The notes beneath the pieces are model-generated. The model did not search any database and had not been told where the DNA came from. It saw only the letters and a list, made by a program, of their open reading frames with translations. Below, piece after piece: positions 7,901 to 15,880 of a stretch of 64,000 bases of DNA (positions are counted from its first letter, which is position 1; the number at the start of each line of letters is the position of its first letter). Made by a program: the position numbers and the translations under genes. Source of the DNA: M1-B18 sp048264125 (GTDB lineage Bacteria > Bacillota > Clostridia > Peptostreptococcales > Natronincolaceae); the NCBI GenBank assembly GCA_048264125.1, contig JBLXDM010000008.1, positions 124,001 through 188,000 of the forward strand. The letters are read 5' to 3'.

Positions 7901-9124
7901 ATGACTATAAATTTTAAAGTGTTTGATGGAGATGTTACTTCACCAAAGGGCTTTAAGGCCAGTGGAGTTCATGCAGGTATAAAAAAGGCGAAAAAGGACA
8001 TGACACTGATCGTAAGTGATGTAATGGCTGAGGGAGCTGCCGTTTTCACTACAAATAAAGCCTGCGCTGCTCCGGTAATTGTATCTAAGGAAAGCATTAA
8101 TCAGGGAAAAATTAAAGCAATAGTTGTAAACAGTGGAAATGCCAACGCCTGCACCGGAAATAAGGGCATGGAGGATGCCTGGACTATGGCGGAGACTACA
8201 GCAAAGGCTCTGGGAGTAGAAAAGGAAAATGTGATGGTTTCTTCAACTGGTATAATCGGAGTGCCAATGCCAATGGAGCTGGTTGTTCCCGGAATTGAAA
8301 AGGCTGCGGCCGAGCTTAGCTACGATGGTGGTCTAGCTGCTGCAGAGGCTATAATGACTACGGACCTAGCCATGAAAAAGATAGCTGTAGAGGTTGAAAT
8401 AGACGGAAAGACAGTGACTCTAGGGGGAATAGCAAAGGGCTCCGGGATGATTCATCCCAATATGGCGACGATGCTGTCCTTTATTACAACTGATATAAAA
8501 ATAGACGGAGGATTTTTGCAGGATAGCCTAAAGCAAATTACAAAAAAAACCTATAACATGATTACAGTAGATGGTGACACCAGTACAAACGACATGGTTG
8601 CAGTAATGGCAAATGGTGTGGCAGGAAACGATACTATGAATCCTCAGCATCCTGAAAAGGAAAAATTTCTTGAGGCCTTCTATTTCATAAATGAATATCT
8701 AGCAAAGGCCATTGTCAGGGATGGTGAAGGTGCTACTAAATTCTTAGAGGCTGAAATATTAAATGCACCTACAGAGGAGGATGCACAGCTGGCAATAAAA
8801 AGTATCCTAGGCTCCAGCTTGGTCAAGACTGCCTTCTTTGGCGAGGATGGCAATTGGGGAAGAATTATTTGCAGCATAGGCTATTCAGGTGCAGATTATG
8901 ATATGGATAAAATAGAGATATTCTTATCCAGTGCCGCGGGTGAAATTCAAATAGTTAAGGCTGGCCAAGGGGTAGGTGCCTCCGAGGAAAAAATGCTGGA
9001 AATTTTGAAATGCACAGACATTAAGATAACGGCAGATTTCCACAAGGGTACGGCTTCTGCAAAGGGCTGGGGCTGTGATCTGTCCTATGACTATGTAAAA
9101 ATAAATGGAGCATATCGTTCTTAG
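7901..9124 (+). CDS. argJ: Bifunctional ornithine acetyltransferase / N-acetylglutamate synthase
   Basis: A 407-residue enzyme that moves the acetyl group from N-acetylornithine to glutamate, recycling it. It shows the autocleavage site MATML with the nucleophilic threonine at residue 190 after KGSGMIHPN; the precursor splits there into alpha and beta chains. Other hallmarks are VNSGNANACTG, STGIIG and DGDTSTND. Whether it can also use acetyl-CoA (bifunctional) cannot be decided from sequence, but no argA is nearby. Starts 18 bp after argC. Confidence 0.96.
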   Translation: MTINFKVFDGDVTSPKGFKASGVHAGIKKAKKDMTLIVSDVMAEGAAVFTTNKACAAPVIVSKESINQGKIKAIVVNSGNANACTGNKGMEDAWTMAETTAKALGVEKENVMVSSTGIIGVPMPMELVVPGIEKAAAELSYDGGLAAAEAIMTTDLAMKKIAVEVEIDGKTVTLGGIAKGSGMIHPNMATMLSFITTDIKIDGGFLQDSLKQITKKTYNMITVDGDTSTNDMVAVMANGVAGNDTMNPQHPEKEKFLEAFYFINEYLAKAIVRDGEGATKFLEAEILNAPTEEDAQLAIKSILGSSLVKTAFFGEDGNWGRIICSIGYSGADYDMDKIEIFLSSAAGEIQIVKAGQGVGASEEKMLEILKCTDIKITADFHKGTASAKGWGCDLSYDYVKINGAYRS

Positions 9125-9137
9125 GGGGAGAAGCATA

Positions 9138-9992
9138 ATGGTATTGACACCACAGCAAAAGGCACGAGTAATGGTTGAAAGTCTTTCGTATATCAAGAAG
9201 TTTCACAATCAATTGGTGGTTATAAAATACGGCGGAAACGCTATGATAAATGAAGAATTAAAGCAAGCCGTTATTAAGGACATAGTCCTAATGAAATACG
9301 TAGGAATGAATCCCATCATAGTACATGGCGGCGGACCTGAAATCACCGACATGATGGAGAAATTCGGCAAGAAGGCTGAGTTTATAGATGGGCTAAGGGT
9401 TACGGACCAGCTTACAATGGAATTGACAGAGATGGTGCTTTGCGGTAAGATTTCAAATCAGATCGTAACCATGCTGAATCAAAATGATGTATTGTCAGTG
9501 GGAATGAGCGGTAAGGACGGAAAAATGATAGAGGCAGTGCAAAGGGATGAAAGGCTGGGCTATGTTGGTGAAATTACAAATATCAACACCGACCTGATTA
9601 AAACAGTGGTGGAAAAGGGATATATTCCTGTAATTGCACCAGTTGGAGTAGGCGGAAATGGTGAAAGCTACAATATTAATGCCGATGATGTAGCCTGCAA
9701 GCTGGCGGTGGCATTGGATGCAAAAAAATTGGTGCTGATAACGGATGTTGAGGGTGTACTGATGGACGCGAAGGATTCCTCCACCCTAATATCTCAAATA
9801 AGAACCCATGAGGTCGAAGGCTACATTAAGGATGGCATAATCAAAGGCGGTATGATCCCGAAAATACAGGGCTGCACAGAGGCGGTTACAAATGGAGTTG
9901 AACGCTGCCATATAATAGACGGCAGAGAACAACACTCTATACTTCTGGAAATCTTCACCGATGATGGCATCGGAACTATGATAACAAATTAA
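9138..9992 (+). CDS. argB: Acetylglutamate kinase
   Basis: A 284-residue amino-acid kinase that phosphorylates N-acetylglutamate. Seen: VIKYGGNAM at the N-terminus, VHGGGPEI (substrate loop), NADDVACKLA and the C-terminal KGGMIPKI. ATG 9138 follows AGGGGGAGAAG; an ATG at 9105 would overlap argJ and lacks a ribosome site. The extended N-terminal helix (LTPQQKARVMVESLSYIKKF) is characteristic of hexameric arginine-inhibited forms, so feedback inhibition is likely but inferred. Confidence 0.95.
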   Translation: MVLTPQQKARVMVESLSYIKKFHNQLVVIKYGGNAMINEELKQAVIKDIVLMKYVGMNPIIVHGGGPEITDMMEKFGKKAEFIDGLRVTDQLTMELTEMVLCGKISNQIVTMLNQNDVLSVGMSGKDGKMIEAVQRDERLGYVGEITNINTDLIKTVVEKGYIPVIAPVGVGGNGESYNINADDVACKLAVALDAKKLVLITDVEGVLMDAKDSSTLISQIRTHEVEGYIKDGIIKGGMIPKIQGCTEAVTNGVERCHIIDGREQHSILLEIFTDDGIGTMITN

Positions 9993-10005
9993 GGGGGGAG
10001 CTATA

Positions 10006-11208
10006 ATGGCTTTAGAGCAGATTATCCAAGATGGTGAGAAATATTTAATGTATAATTATAAAAGGCTACCGGTTGTCTTCACCACCGGAAAAGGCTGTTA
10101 TCTTACGGATTCAGAAGGAAATCAATATCTAGATTTTCTGGCTGGTGTAGCGGTAAACAGTTTAGGGCATTGCCCCGATGCTGTAGTTGAAGCCCTTAAG
10201 GAACAGCTTTCAAAGGTAATGCACGTATCAAACTATTTTTGGATTGATAGTCAGGTGGAGCTGGCGAAGCTGCTGGTGGAAAATTCCTTTGGAGACAAGG
10301 CCTTCTTCTGTAACTCCGGTGCAGAAGCAAATGAGGCTGCCATAAAGCTTGCTAGAAAGTATAGCTATAAAAAATATGGTGAATCTAAAAACGAAATCAT
10401 AGCGATGAAGGGCTCCTTTCATGGTAGAACCCTTGCAACTCTCGCAGTAACCGACAACAAAAAGTATCAGGAGGGCTATGGTCCAATTCCTGAGAGCTTC
10501 AAATTTGTACCCTTTAATGATATAGATGCCTTGAAGGGGGCAATTACAGAAAACACCTGTGCCATACTACTGGAGCCTATTCAGGGAGAGGGCGGCGTAA
10601 CAGCTGCAGAGCTGCAATATCTAAAGGCAGTTAAGCAGCTGGCGATAGAAAACAATATAGTACTGATTTTTGATGAGATACAATGTGGCTTTGCAAGAAC
10701 CGGCAAGCTATTTGCCTATGAACACTACGGTATTACCCCTGATATAATGTCACTGGCAAAGGCCCTGGGGAACGGTTTTCCAATAGGAGCTTTGATAGCC
10801 ACCGACGAAATTGCAGCCTCATGGCAGCCCGGAGATCATGGTACCACCTTTGGAGGGAATCCATTGGCATGTACAGCAGGCGTAGCCACTCTGAAGGAAA
10901 TACTGGCCGAAAAGCTTTGGGAAAAGGCGGAGACTATCGGAAAGTACTTTGAGACAAAGCTTCAAGTACTGGTGGATAAGTATGAGTGGGTTAAGCAGAT
11001 TAAGGGAATGGGTCTGATGCTGGGACTGGAGCTGACTATAGATGGAGGGCCTATTGTTGAAAAGGCCTTTGCTAAGAAAGTAATTATTAACTGTACTGCT
11101 GGCAAGGTATTAAGATTTGTGCCTCCCCTTATCGTCAGTGAAAAGGAAATCGACCTTCTGATGGATACCCTAGAGGGAATATTTGAAGAGATAAACATAA
11201 ATTTATAA
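10006..11208 (+). CDS. argD: Acetylornithine aminotransferase
   Basis: A 400-residue class-III PLP aminotransferase converting N-acetylglutamate semialdehyde to N-acetylornithine. The PLP lysine is residue 252 in SLAKALGNG; FCNSGAEANEAAIKLAR, SFHGRT and LIFDEIQCG complete the family pattern. It starts 13 bp after argB behind AGGGGGGAG. The operon supplies acetylornithine, and argJ releases ornithine; argF, argG and argH are not in the window. Confidence 0.95.
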   Translation: MALEQIIQDGEKYLMYNYKRLPVVFTTGKGCYLTDSEGNQYLDFLAGVAVNSLGHCPDAVVEALKEQLSKVMHVSNYFWIDSQVELAKLLVENSFGDKAFFCNSGAEANEAAIKLARKYSYKKYGESKNEIIAMKGSFHGRTLATLAVTDNKKYQEGYGPIPESFKFVPFNDIDALKGAITENTCAILLEPIQGEGGVTAAELQYLKAVKQLAIENNIVLIFDEIQCGFARTGKLFAYEHYGITPDIMSLAKALGNGFPIGALIATDEIAASWQPGDHGTTFGGNPLACTAGVATLKEILAEKLWEKAETIGKYFETKLQVLVDKYEWVKQIKGMGLMLGLELTIDGGPIVEKAFAKKVIINCTAGKVLRFVPPLIVSEKEIDLLMDTLEGIFEEININL

Positions 11209-11219
11209 AGCATACTAAG

Positions 11220-11259
11220 ACGGGTTAGCTGAAAATGTTGACCTGTTCTTTTGTTTTTT
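11220..11259 (+). terminator. Probable terminator of the arg operon
   Basis: Ten-pair stem with several G-U pairs (ACGGGTTAGC / GTTGACCTGT), 7-nt loop, then a T-rich tail TCTTTTGTTTTTT. Confidence 0.6.
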
Positions 11260-11452
11260 GACAGAGATATGAAGAAAAATTAACATTGAAATTAAGCAAT
11301 AATACGAATAAATAAGTACATGTCCTAATACAATTTTCTAAGCAGTGGAAATTAATAGATAAAATATGTAAATTTTGTAATAAACACTATTTACCTCATG
11401 CAAATTAATGATATTATATATTTATAATAATTGTATAGGGTGGTTAAATAGA

Positions 11453-12802
11453 ATGATTTTGTCGGATGTAATCTTACCAAGCGGGGATAAAGTTAAAAGA
11501 TTAAGGAAGCTGATGGGTCTGAAGCAGGAGGACCTGACAAATGGTAAAATAACCAGAAATCTAATCAGCTATGTGGAAAACAACAAGACGAGACTGACAC
11601 CGGATACGGCGGAGATAATCGCTGAGGCCATGAACAACAGCGGAAGAAGCAAAGGAATAGTCGTAAAGGCGGAATTCCTTTTAGAGGATGAGGTATCTCA
11701 AGCCGAAAGAATACTGGGGGGTATTATAGAGGCTATGGAAAACAGCATCACAAAGGGAGACATACTATTTTCCGAGGAGCTGCAAAGAGCTGAGGCAATA
11801 CTGGATGAATGGGATATACCACATAGAAAGGCTAAAATATTTGAGTTAGCCAGCGACTGGTACTATAATAGAGGGCAGTTTAACGAAAGCTATTTCTACA
11901 ATATGAAGATTTTCGAGAGCATACCCTATGAAAATGACTCATGCAGCAGAGGGGAAGTTCTAACAAGATTGGCTAGATGTGCCTATTGGATGGAAAACTA
12001 TTACGAATCCATAATGCTGAACAATTATGCATTGGGTATTATAAAGAACAAAGAAGAAGATAACAGGTATTTTATTCTATATAAAAGAGCCTGCTTCAAT
12101 AAGGCATTGGCCTATAAAAGACTGAATGAACAGGATATGTGTTTGGCTGAGTTGGGAAAGCTGGAGTTTAAGGCTAATCTTCTTACTGAAAACGAAAGAG
12201 TAGACATAGGCATTTTGAAGGCTAATTGCTACTTGTCTAAAAAGGAGTACAAGATTGCTTTAGAGATCTACAATAGTTTATTATCTGGTTCAATAGAGAA
12301 TTATCATATTGATAAAGTTCTCAATATCTATAATAATACGGCTGTTCTATACAAAGAAATACAGGAGCATGAAAAGGCACTGGAGTGTTTGTATAAATGC
12401 TATAAGATATTTGAGGAATTGGAAAGCGTAAAAATAAACCTAAGCAATAAAGATATACTTTTTTCTATTGCCAGAACATATATAGAAATGAATAAATACG
12501 ATGCAGCAGAAAAGCATCTTCTATTGCTTAAAAAGATTAATACAAAGGAGCAAAACCTGCCATTTCTTATTGAGACCTATAGAATTCTATGCAAGGTATA
12601 TGGCAAAATGGCAAAAGACGAGGCCCTCACTGTTGTTGTAAATGAGGTTGTAGAGTTATTTAATAGGCATAGTATATCGGAAAAGGAAAAACCGATAATC
12701 GAAAGACTACTATCAGAGACAGCATACTATTTTATAGAAAAAGATGTTGCCTATAGCAAAAAGCTGTTAAAGCTTGGATTAAGTATCCAGGATAATATAT
12801 AA
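11453..12802 (+). CDS. HTH + TPR regulator, RRNPP quorum-sensing type
   Basis: A 449-residue protein with an N-terminal XRE helix-turn-helix (KVKRLRKLMGLKQEDLT...ISYVENNK, about residues 10-60) and a long helical C-terminal part of TPR-like units (YNRGQFNESYFYNMKIF, LYKEIQEHEKALECLYKCY, YIEMNKYDAAEKHL). This is the architecture of peptide-binding regulators of the Rgg/Rap/NprR/PlcR/PrgX group and of the clostridial Qsr proteins. ATG 11453 is chosen because AGGGTGG lies 9 nt upstream. A 41-codon exported-peptide gene follows after 15 bp in the same transcript, the usual receptor-propeptide arrangement. The regulated genes are not known. Confidence 0.82.
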   Translation: MILSDVILPSGDKVKRLRKLMGLKQEDLTNGKITRNLISYVENNKTRLTPDTAEIIAEAMNNSGRSKGIVVKAEFLLEDEVSQAERILGGIIEAMENSITKGDILFSEELQRAEAILDEWDIPHRKAKIFELASDWYYNRGQFNESYFYNMKIFESIPYENDSCSRGEVLTRLARCAYWMENYYESIMLNNYALGIIKNKEEDNRYFILYKRACFNKALAYKRLNEQDMCLAELGKLEFKANLLTENERVDIGILKANCYLSKKEYKIALEIYNSLLSGSIENYHIDKVLNIYNNTAVLYKEIQEHEKALECLYKCYKIFEELESVKINLSNKDILFSIARTYIEMNKYDAAEKHLLLLKKINTKEQNLPFLIETYRILCKVYGKMAKDEALTVVVNEVVELFNRHSISEKEKPIIERLLSETAYYFIEKDVAYSKKLLKLGLSIQDNI

Positions 12803-12817
12803 AGGGAGGATAAAGGA

Positions 12818-12943
12818 ATGAGATTAAAAAGAATGATAGCTGCAATAATTATTATAAGTACATTATTGGCATGTACGGGGATGGTATTTGCAGGCCCTGC
12901 TGAGCCAGGAGTTTGGTCTCATAGAATTATAATAAAGGAATAG
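12818..12943 (+). CDS. Putative signalling propeptide of the HTH/TPR regulator
   Basis: A 41-codon ORF with a strong AAAGGGAGGA ribosome site that overlaps the regulator stop. The product has a basic start (MRLKRM), a hydrophobic core and a small-residue cleavage site (VFA before Gly26), leaving a short mature tail GPAEPGVWSHRIIIKE. An LLAC sequence at 16-19 also resembles a lipobox, so signal peptidase II processing is an alternative. It lies between the regulator and a terminator with nothing else in the transcript. I infer that a piece of the C-terminus, or of the signal peptide, is the ligand of the upstream TPR regulator. Confidence 0.7.
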   Translation: MRLKRMIAAIIIISTLLACTGMVFAGPAEPGVWSHRIIIKE

Positions 12944-12952
12944 CTTTTATTA

Positions 12953-12980
12953 GACACCAATCCTTTGATTGGTGTCTTTT
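12953..12980 (+). terminator. Intrinsic terminator of the regulator-propeptide operon
   Basis: Perfect 10-bp stem GACACCAATC/GATTGGTGTC, 4-nt loop, four T. From here to 13367 there is no supported gene, only the promoter/dyad and hairpin listed next. Confidence 0.92.
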
Positions 12981-13099
12981 CATATCTTTTACTATTAAAA
13001 AGGTATTCTATCAGAAATTCTAAAAAACAAATAGCATAAAAACTATACCTCATAACTACTAGTCCTTAAGTCCCAAAGTAAACAAAAATCAAAACCCTA

Positions 13100-13128
13100 T
13101 TTACATATTCAGAATATTGTGATATTCT
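13100..13128 (+). promoter_or_regulatory. Promoter with overlapping dyad upstream of the subtilase
   Basis: TTTACA at 13100-13105, 17-bp spacer, TATTCT at 13123-13128. A perfect 7-bp inverted repeat, AGAATAT (13111-13117) and ATATTCT (13122-13128), covers the -10 and could be an operator. It implies a leader of about 230 nt before the small ORF at 13368 and 400 nt before the protease. Confidence 0.5.
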
Positions 13129-13289
13129 ATATACAAGAAATGGAAAAAATCACAATTTATACAAATAAAGCCAAAGGAATTCAGCAAAAATCAAATTTAA
13201 ACCAACGCAATCAAAAAAGACAAAGTAAATGCAAGTAAACATATCGTTTACAAAAACACATATCGTGGCATTGATCATATTCTATTATT

Positions 13290-13327
13290 AGTAACCTTGG
13301 AGCTCTTTCATGAAGACTAAGGTTACT
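13290..13327 (+). other. Leader hairpin
   Basis: AGTAACCTT (13290-13298) and AAGGTTACT (13319-13327) form a perfect 9-bp stem with a 20-nt loop, followed by TTTGTT. It may be a weak terminator/attenuator or an mRNA-stabilising structure ahead of the small ORF and protease. Confidence 0.45.
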
Positions 13328-13367
13328 TTTGTTCTCTAGACCTTTATATTGAAGGGAGGTGAAAAAA

Positions 13368-13514
13368 ATGAAGCAGACTAGGGGACCAAATAAAATAAGC
13401 TTCGTAGACATTTAGAATCGCCGACCAGGGCAACATCCTCCTGTAAACAAAGCTTACAAGATCATGATAACAGATGCTGTAGGCATTGTACAGGATAAGC
13501 TAACAAAAAAATAA
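13368..13514 (+). other. Small ORF interrupted by an in-frame TAG
   Basis: ATG 13368 sits 7 nt after a near-perfect AGGGAGGTG and encodes 15 residues (MKQTRGPNKISFVDI) before TAG at 13413-13415. The same frame then stays open for 32 sense codons to TAA at 13512-13514. The joined product would be about 48 residues. It may be a 15-residue leader peptide, a decayed gene or a stop-readthrough gene. It ends 20 bp before the subtilase start, so it shares that transcript. Confidence 0.45.
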
Positions 13515-13534
13515 AATGTAAGGGAGAGAAACAA

Positions 13535-15469
13535 ATGAAAAAGAAGGCTTTGTTATTAAGTTTACTTTTAGTGTTAAGCTTATTCATAGGTTCAATATCC
13601 TTTGCTTCTCCGGATGACTTTACAGTATTAGAGCTGGAATTTAATGGAGTAATAAGCGGAGAAGCCTCCGGTAGAACTGTTACAGAGACAGGCGGCAAGC
13701 TTTTAATCGATACTGAAAAATCCAGTATCCCCAGCGATTTAGAAACGCGGCTCATGCAGCATACAGGAGACCTGTATATCATAGAATTTACAGGGCCTAT
13801 AAAGGAAGAACAAAAGGAGCTTTTGCAAGAGGAAGCAGCTGTAGTGCTGGGAGATTATATTCCTGATTATGCCTTTATGGCACAAATCGGGGAAAAGGCC
13901 CTAGAGGCTGTCAAGGGCTATGAGTTTGTGGCAGACATAAAGCCATATCTGCCGGTGTACAAGCTGGACCCAAGATTATTTGAGCAGGGTATGTCAAAGC
14001 TGATAAGGGCAACAGTTGTGACCTTTAATAACGAAGCTGCAGAATTTAATCGTTATAGCAGTAAAGAAGAAAGCCTAGATTCCCTTATAGAGCTGGCATT
14101 GTCTCAGGATGTAGTATATATAGGCGCACCTGAGGAGTTTGTACCCTTTAATGACGTAGCAGACGGTATAATTAAGGCCGGAACCGTCAGAACAAACTAT
14201 AATCTTTCTGGAGATGGACAGATTGTAGCTGTAGCCGATACAGGATTAGATAGAGGAAAAAATGACAGCACCATGCACTTGGATTTTCAGGGCAGAATCA
14301 AGTCGATATTTGCATTGGGAAGAACAAATAATGCAAGTGATCCCCATGGACATGGAACACATGTGGCAGGCTCTATACTTGGAACCGGTGCAAGGTCCAA
14401 TGGCAGCTTCAAGGGGATGGCACCAGGGGCACAGCTGGTATTCCAATCCATAATGGACTCCGGCGGAGGCTTGGGTGGACTGCCCACTAACCTTAACACA
14501 CTATTTACTCAGGCATGGAATGAGGGTGCCAGAATTCACAACAACTCATGGGGTGCAGATGTAAATGGTGCCTATACCACCAGCTCCCAGCAGGTGGACC
14601 AATTTATATGGAACAATGATATGACAATATTATTTGCTTCAGGCAACGCTGGTCCCGGCACAAGAACGGTAGGAAGCCCGGCAACAGCCAAAAACGCAAT
14701 TACTGTAGGTGCTTCTGAAAACCTAAGGCCTAGCTTTGGCTCCTATGCCGACAATATTAATCATGTCGCTCAGTTTTCCTCTAGGGGAAATACGGCGGAT
14801 GGAAGGATTAAGCCTGATATAGTAGCGCCGGGCACCTATATTCTTTCAACCCGTTCAGCCCTTGCACCAAACGGAAACTTCTGGGCAAATTATGATAGCT
14901 ATTATGCCTATATGGGTGGAACCTCCATGGCAACACCTATAACCACCGGCGGTGTAGCTTTGTTAAGAGAGCATTTTGTAAAAAATAAAGGAATAACCCC
15001 TAAACCATCTCTATTAAAGGCGGCAGTAATAGCAGGAGCAACTGATATGGGCTTAGGCTATCCAAGCGGCAGCCAGGGCTGGGGTAGGTTGGATTTGGCA
15101 AAGGCCGTTAATGTAGGTTATGTAAACGAGGCAGTAGCCTTAAGTACCAGTGAAAGCGCCAATTACACCTTTAATGCCACCAGTGGAAAACCGTTGCGTA
15201 TAACCTTGGTATGGACAGACTATCCCGGAAATCCATCGGCATCAAAACAGCTAGTTAATGATTTAGATTTAATCATTACTGCGCCTGATGGAACCCAGTA
15301 TGTAGGAAATGATTTTACAGCTCCCTACAATAATAACTGGGATGAAAGGAATAATGTAGAGAATGTAATAATCAACTCGCCTCAATCCGGCACCTATTCA
15401 ATAGAGGTTAATGCATGGAACGTACCATCAGGAACTCAAAGCTTTTCATTGGCGGTAATAAACCAATAG
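13535..15469 (+). CDS. Secreted S8 (subtilisin-family) serine protease
   Basis: A 644-residue protein with a Sec signal peptide (KKKALLLSLLLVLSLFIGSISFA), an N-terminal propeptide-like region to about residue 205, a subtilisin catalytic domain and a C-terminal beta-sandwich (about 535-644). The triad is complete: Asp235 in VADTGLD, His273 in HGHGTHVAG and Ser464 in GGTSMATP; NNSWG and the oxyanion Asn in ASGNAG are also there. The layout resembles KP-43-type alkaline proteases. It is a candidate for nutrient release or for maturing exported peptides, including the one encoded 600 bp upstream; that link is inference from position. Confidence 0.92.
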   Translation: MKKKALLLSLLLVLSLFIGSISFASPDDFTVLELEFNGVISGEASGRTVTETGGKLLIDTEKSSIPSDLETRLMQHTGDLYIIEFTGPIKEEQKELLQEEAAVVLGDYIPDYAFMAQIGEKALEAVKGYEFVADIKPYLPVYKLDPRLFEQGMSKLIRATVVTFNNEAAEFNRYSSKEESLDSLIELALSQDVVYIGAPEEFVPFNDVADGIIKAGTVRTNYNLSGDGQIVAVADTGLDRGKNDSTMHLDFQGRIKSIFALGRTNNASDPHGHGTHVAGSILGTGARSNGSFKGMAPGAQLVFQSIMDSGGGLGGLPTNLNTLFTQAWNEGARIHNNSWGADVNGAYTTSSQQVDQFIWNNDMTILFASGNAGPGTRTVGSPATAKNAITVGASENLRPSFGSYADNINHVAQFSSRGNTADGRIKPDIVAPGTYILSTRSALAPNGNFWANYDSYYAYMGGTSMATPITTGGVALLREHFVKNKGITPKPSLLKAAVIAGATDMGLGYPSGSQGWGRLDLAKAVNVGYVNEAVALSTSESANYTFNATSGKPLRITLVWTDYPGNPSASKQLVNDLDLIITAPDGTQYVGNDFTAPYNNNWDERNNVENVIINSPQSGTYSIEVNAWNVPSGTQSFSLAVINQ

Positions 15470-15665
15470 GCTTTAAGCGGTCTGTATATAAGAAAGGCAG
15501 CATAGAATAATAGCTTCACTATCCGGGACATACTTAGGTATGTCCCAATTTCAATTTATTTGATTTTTTGGTAGAAAAATGGCTTTTAATGAAGGAAAAT
15601 AAAATAATATGTAGAATAATCTTTGTGATATAAGAAAATTAAAATAATAGAGCTATTTATAAGTA

Positions 15666-15744
15666 AATCGCAAACCTTTCGAAAGCTAGGGACGCAAAGC
15701 TATGGGTCTAAGGATATAAGTCTATGATTGCCAGGCTGCCGATT
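15666..15744 (+). ncRNA. c-di-GMP-I (GEMM) riboswitch
   Basis: The conserved GEMM-I features are in order: closing stem AATCG (15666-15670) with CGATT (15740-15744), GCAAACC, a stem of CTTTCGAAAG type, GGGACGCAAAGC, and the 3' TGCCAGGCTGCC. An intrinsic terminator follows 20 nt later, and then a chemoreceptor gene, a frequent target of this class. Whether ligand turns the gene on or off was not resolved. Confidence 0.88.
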
Positions 15745-15764
15745 ATAAAGTTGTTGTTTATATG

Positions 15765-15793
15765 AGGAGGACTGCTTAGTTTTCCTTTTTTTT
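15765..15793 (+). terminator. Riboswitch expression-platform terminator
   Basis: Stem AGGAGGACT/AGTTTTCCT (two G-U pairs), loop GCTT, then eight T. It lies between the aptamer and the chemoreceptor start, as expected for transcriptional control. Confidence 0.75.
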
Positions 15794-15880
15794 GTTGGAT
15801 TCATTGAGGTTAGCTGTTCCATCAACGTATTGCTGATAATTAAATTAATCATAATAACAACGGAGAAAGGGATGATTCTT

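Noticed and set aside
13211..13411. 66-codon minus-strand ORF upstream of the protease
   Set aside because: No ribosome site, overlaps the hairpin and well-initiated small ORF on the plus strand, composition not protein-like.
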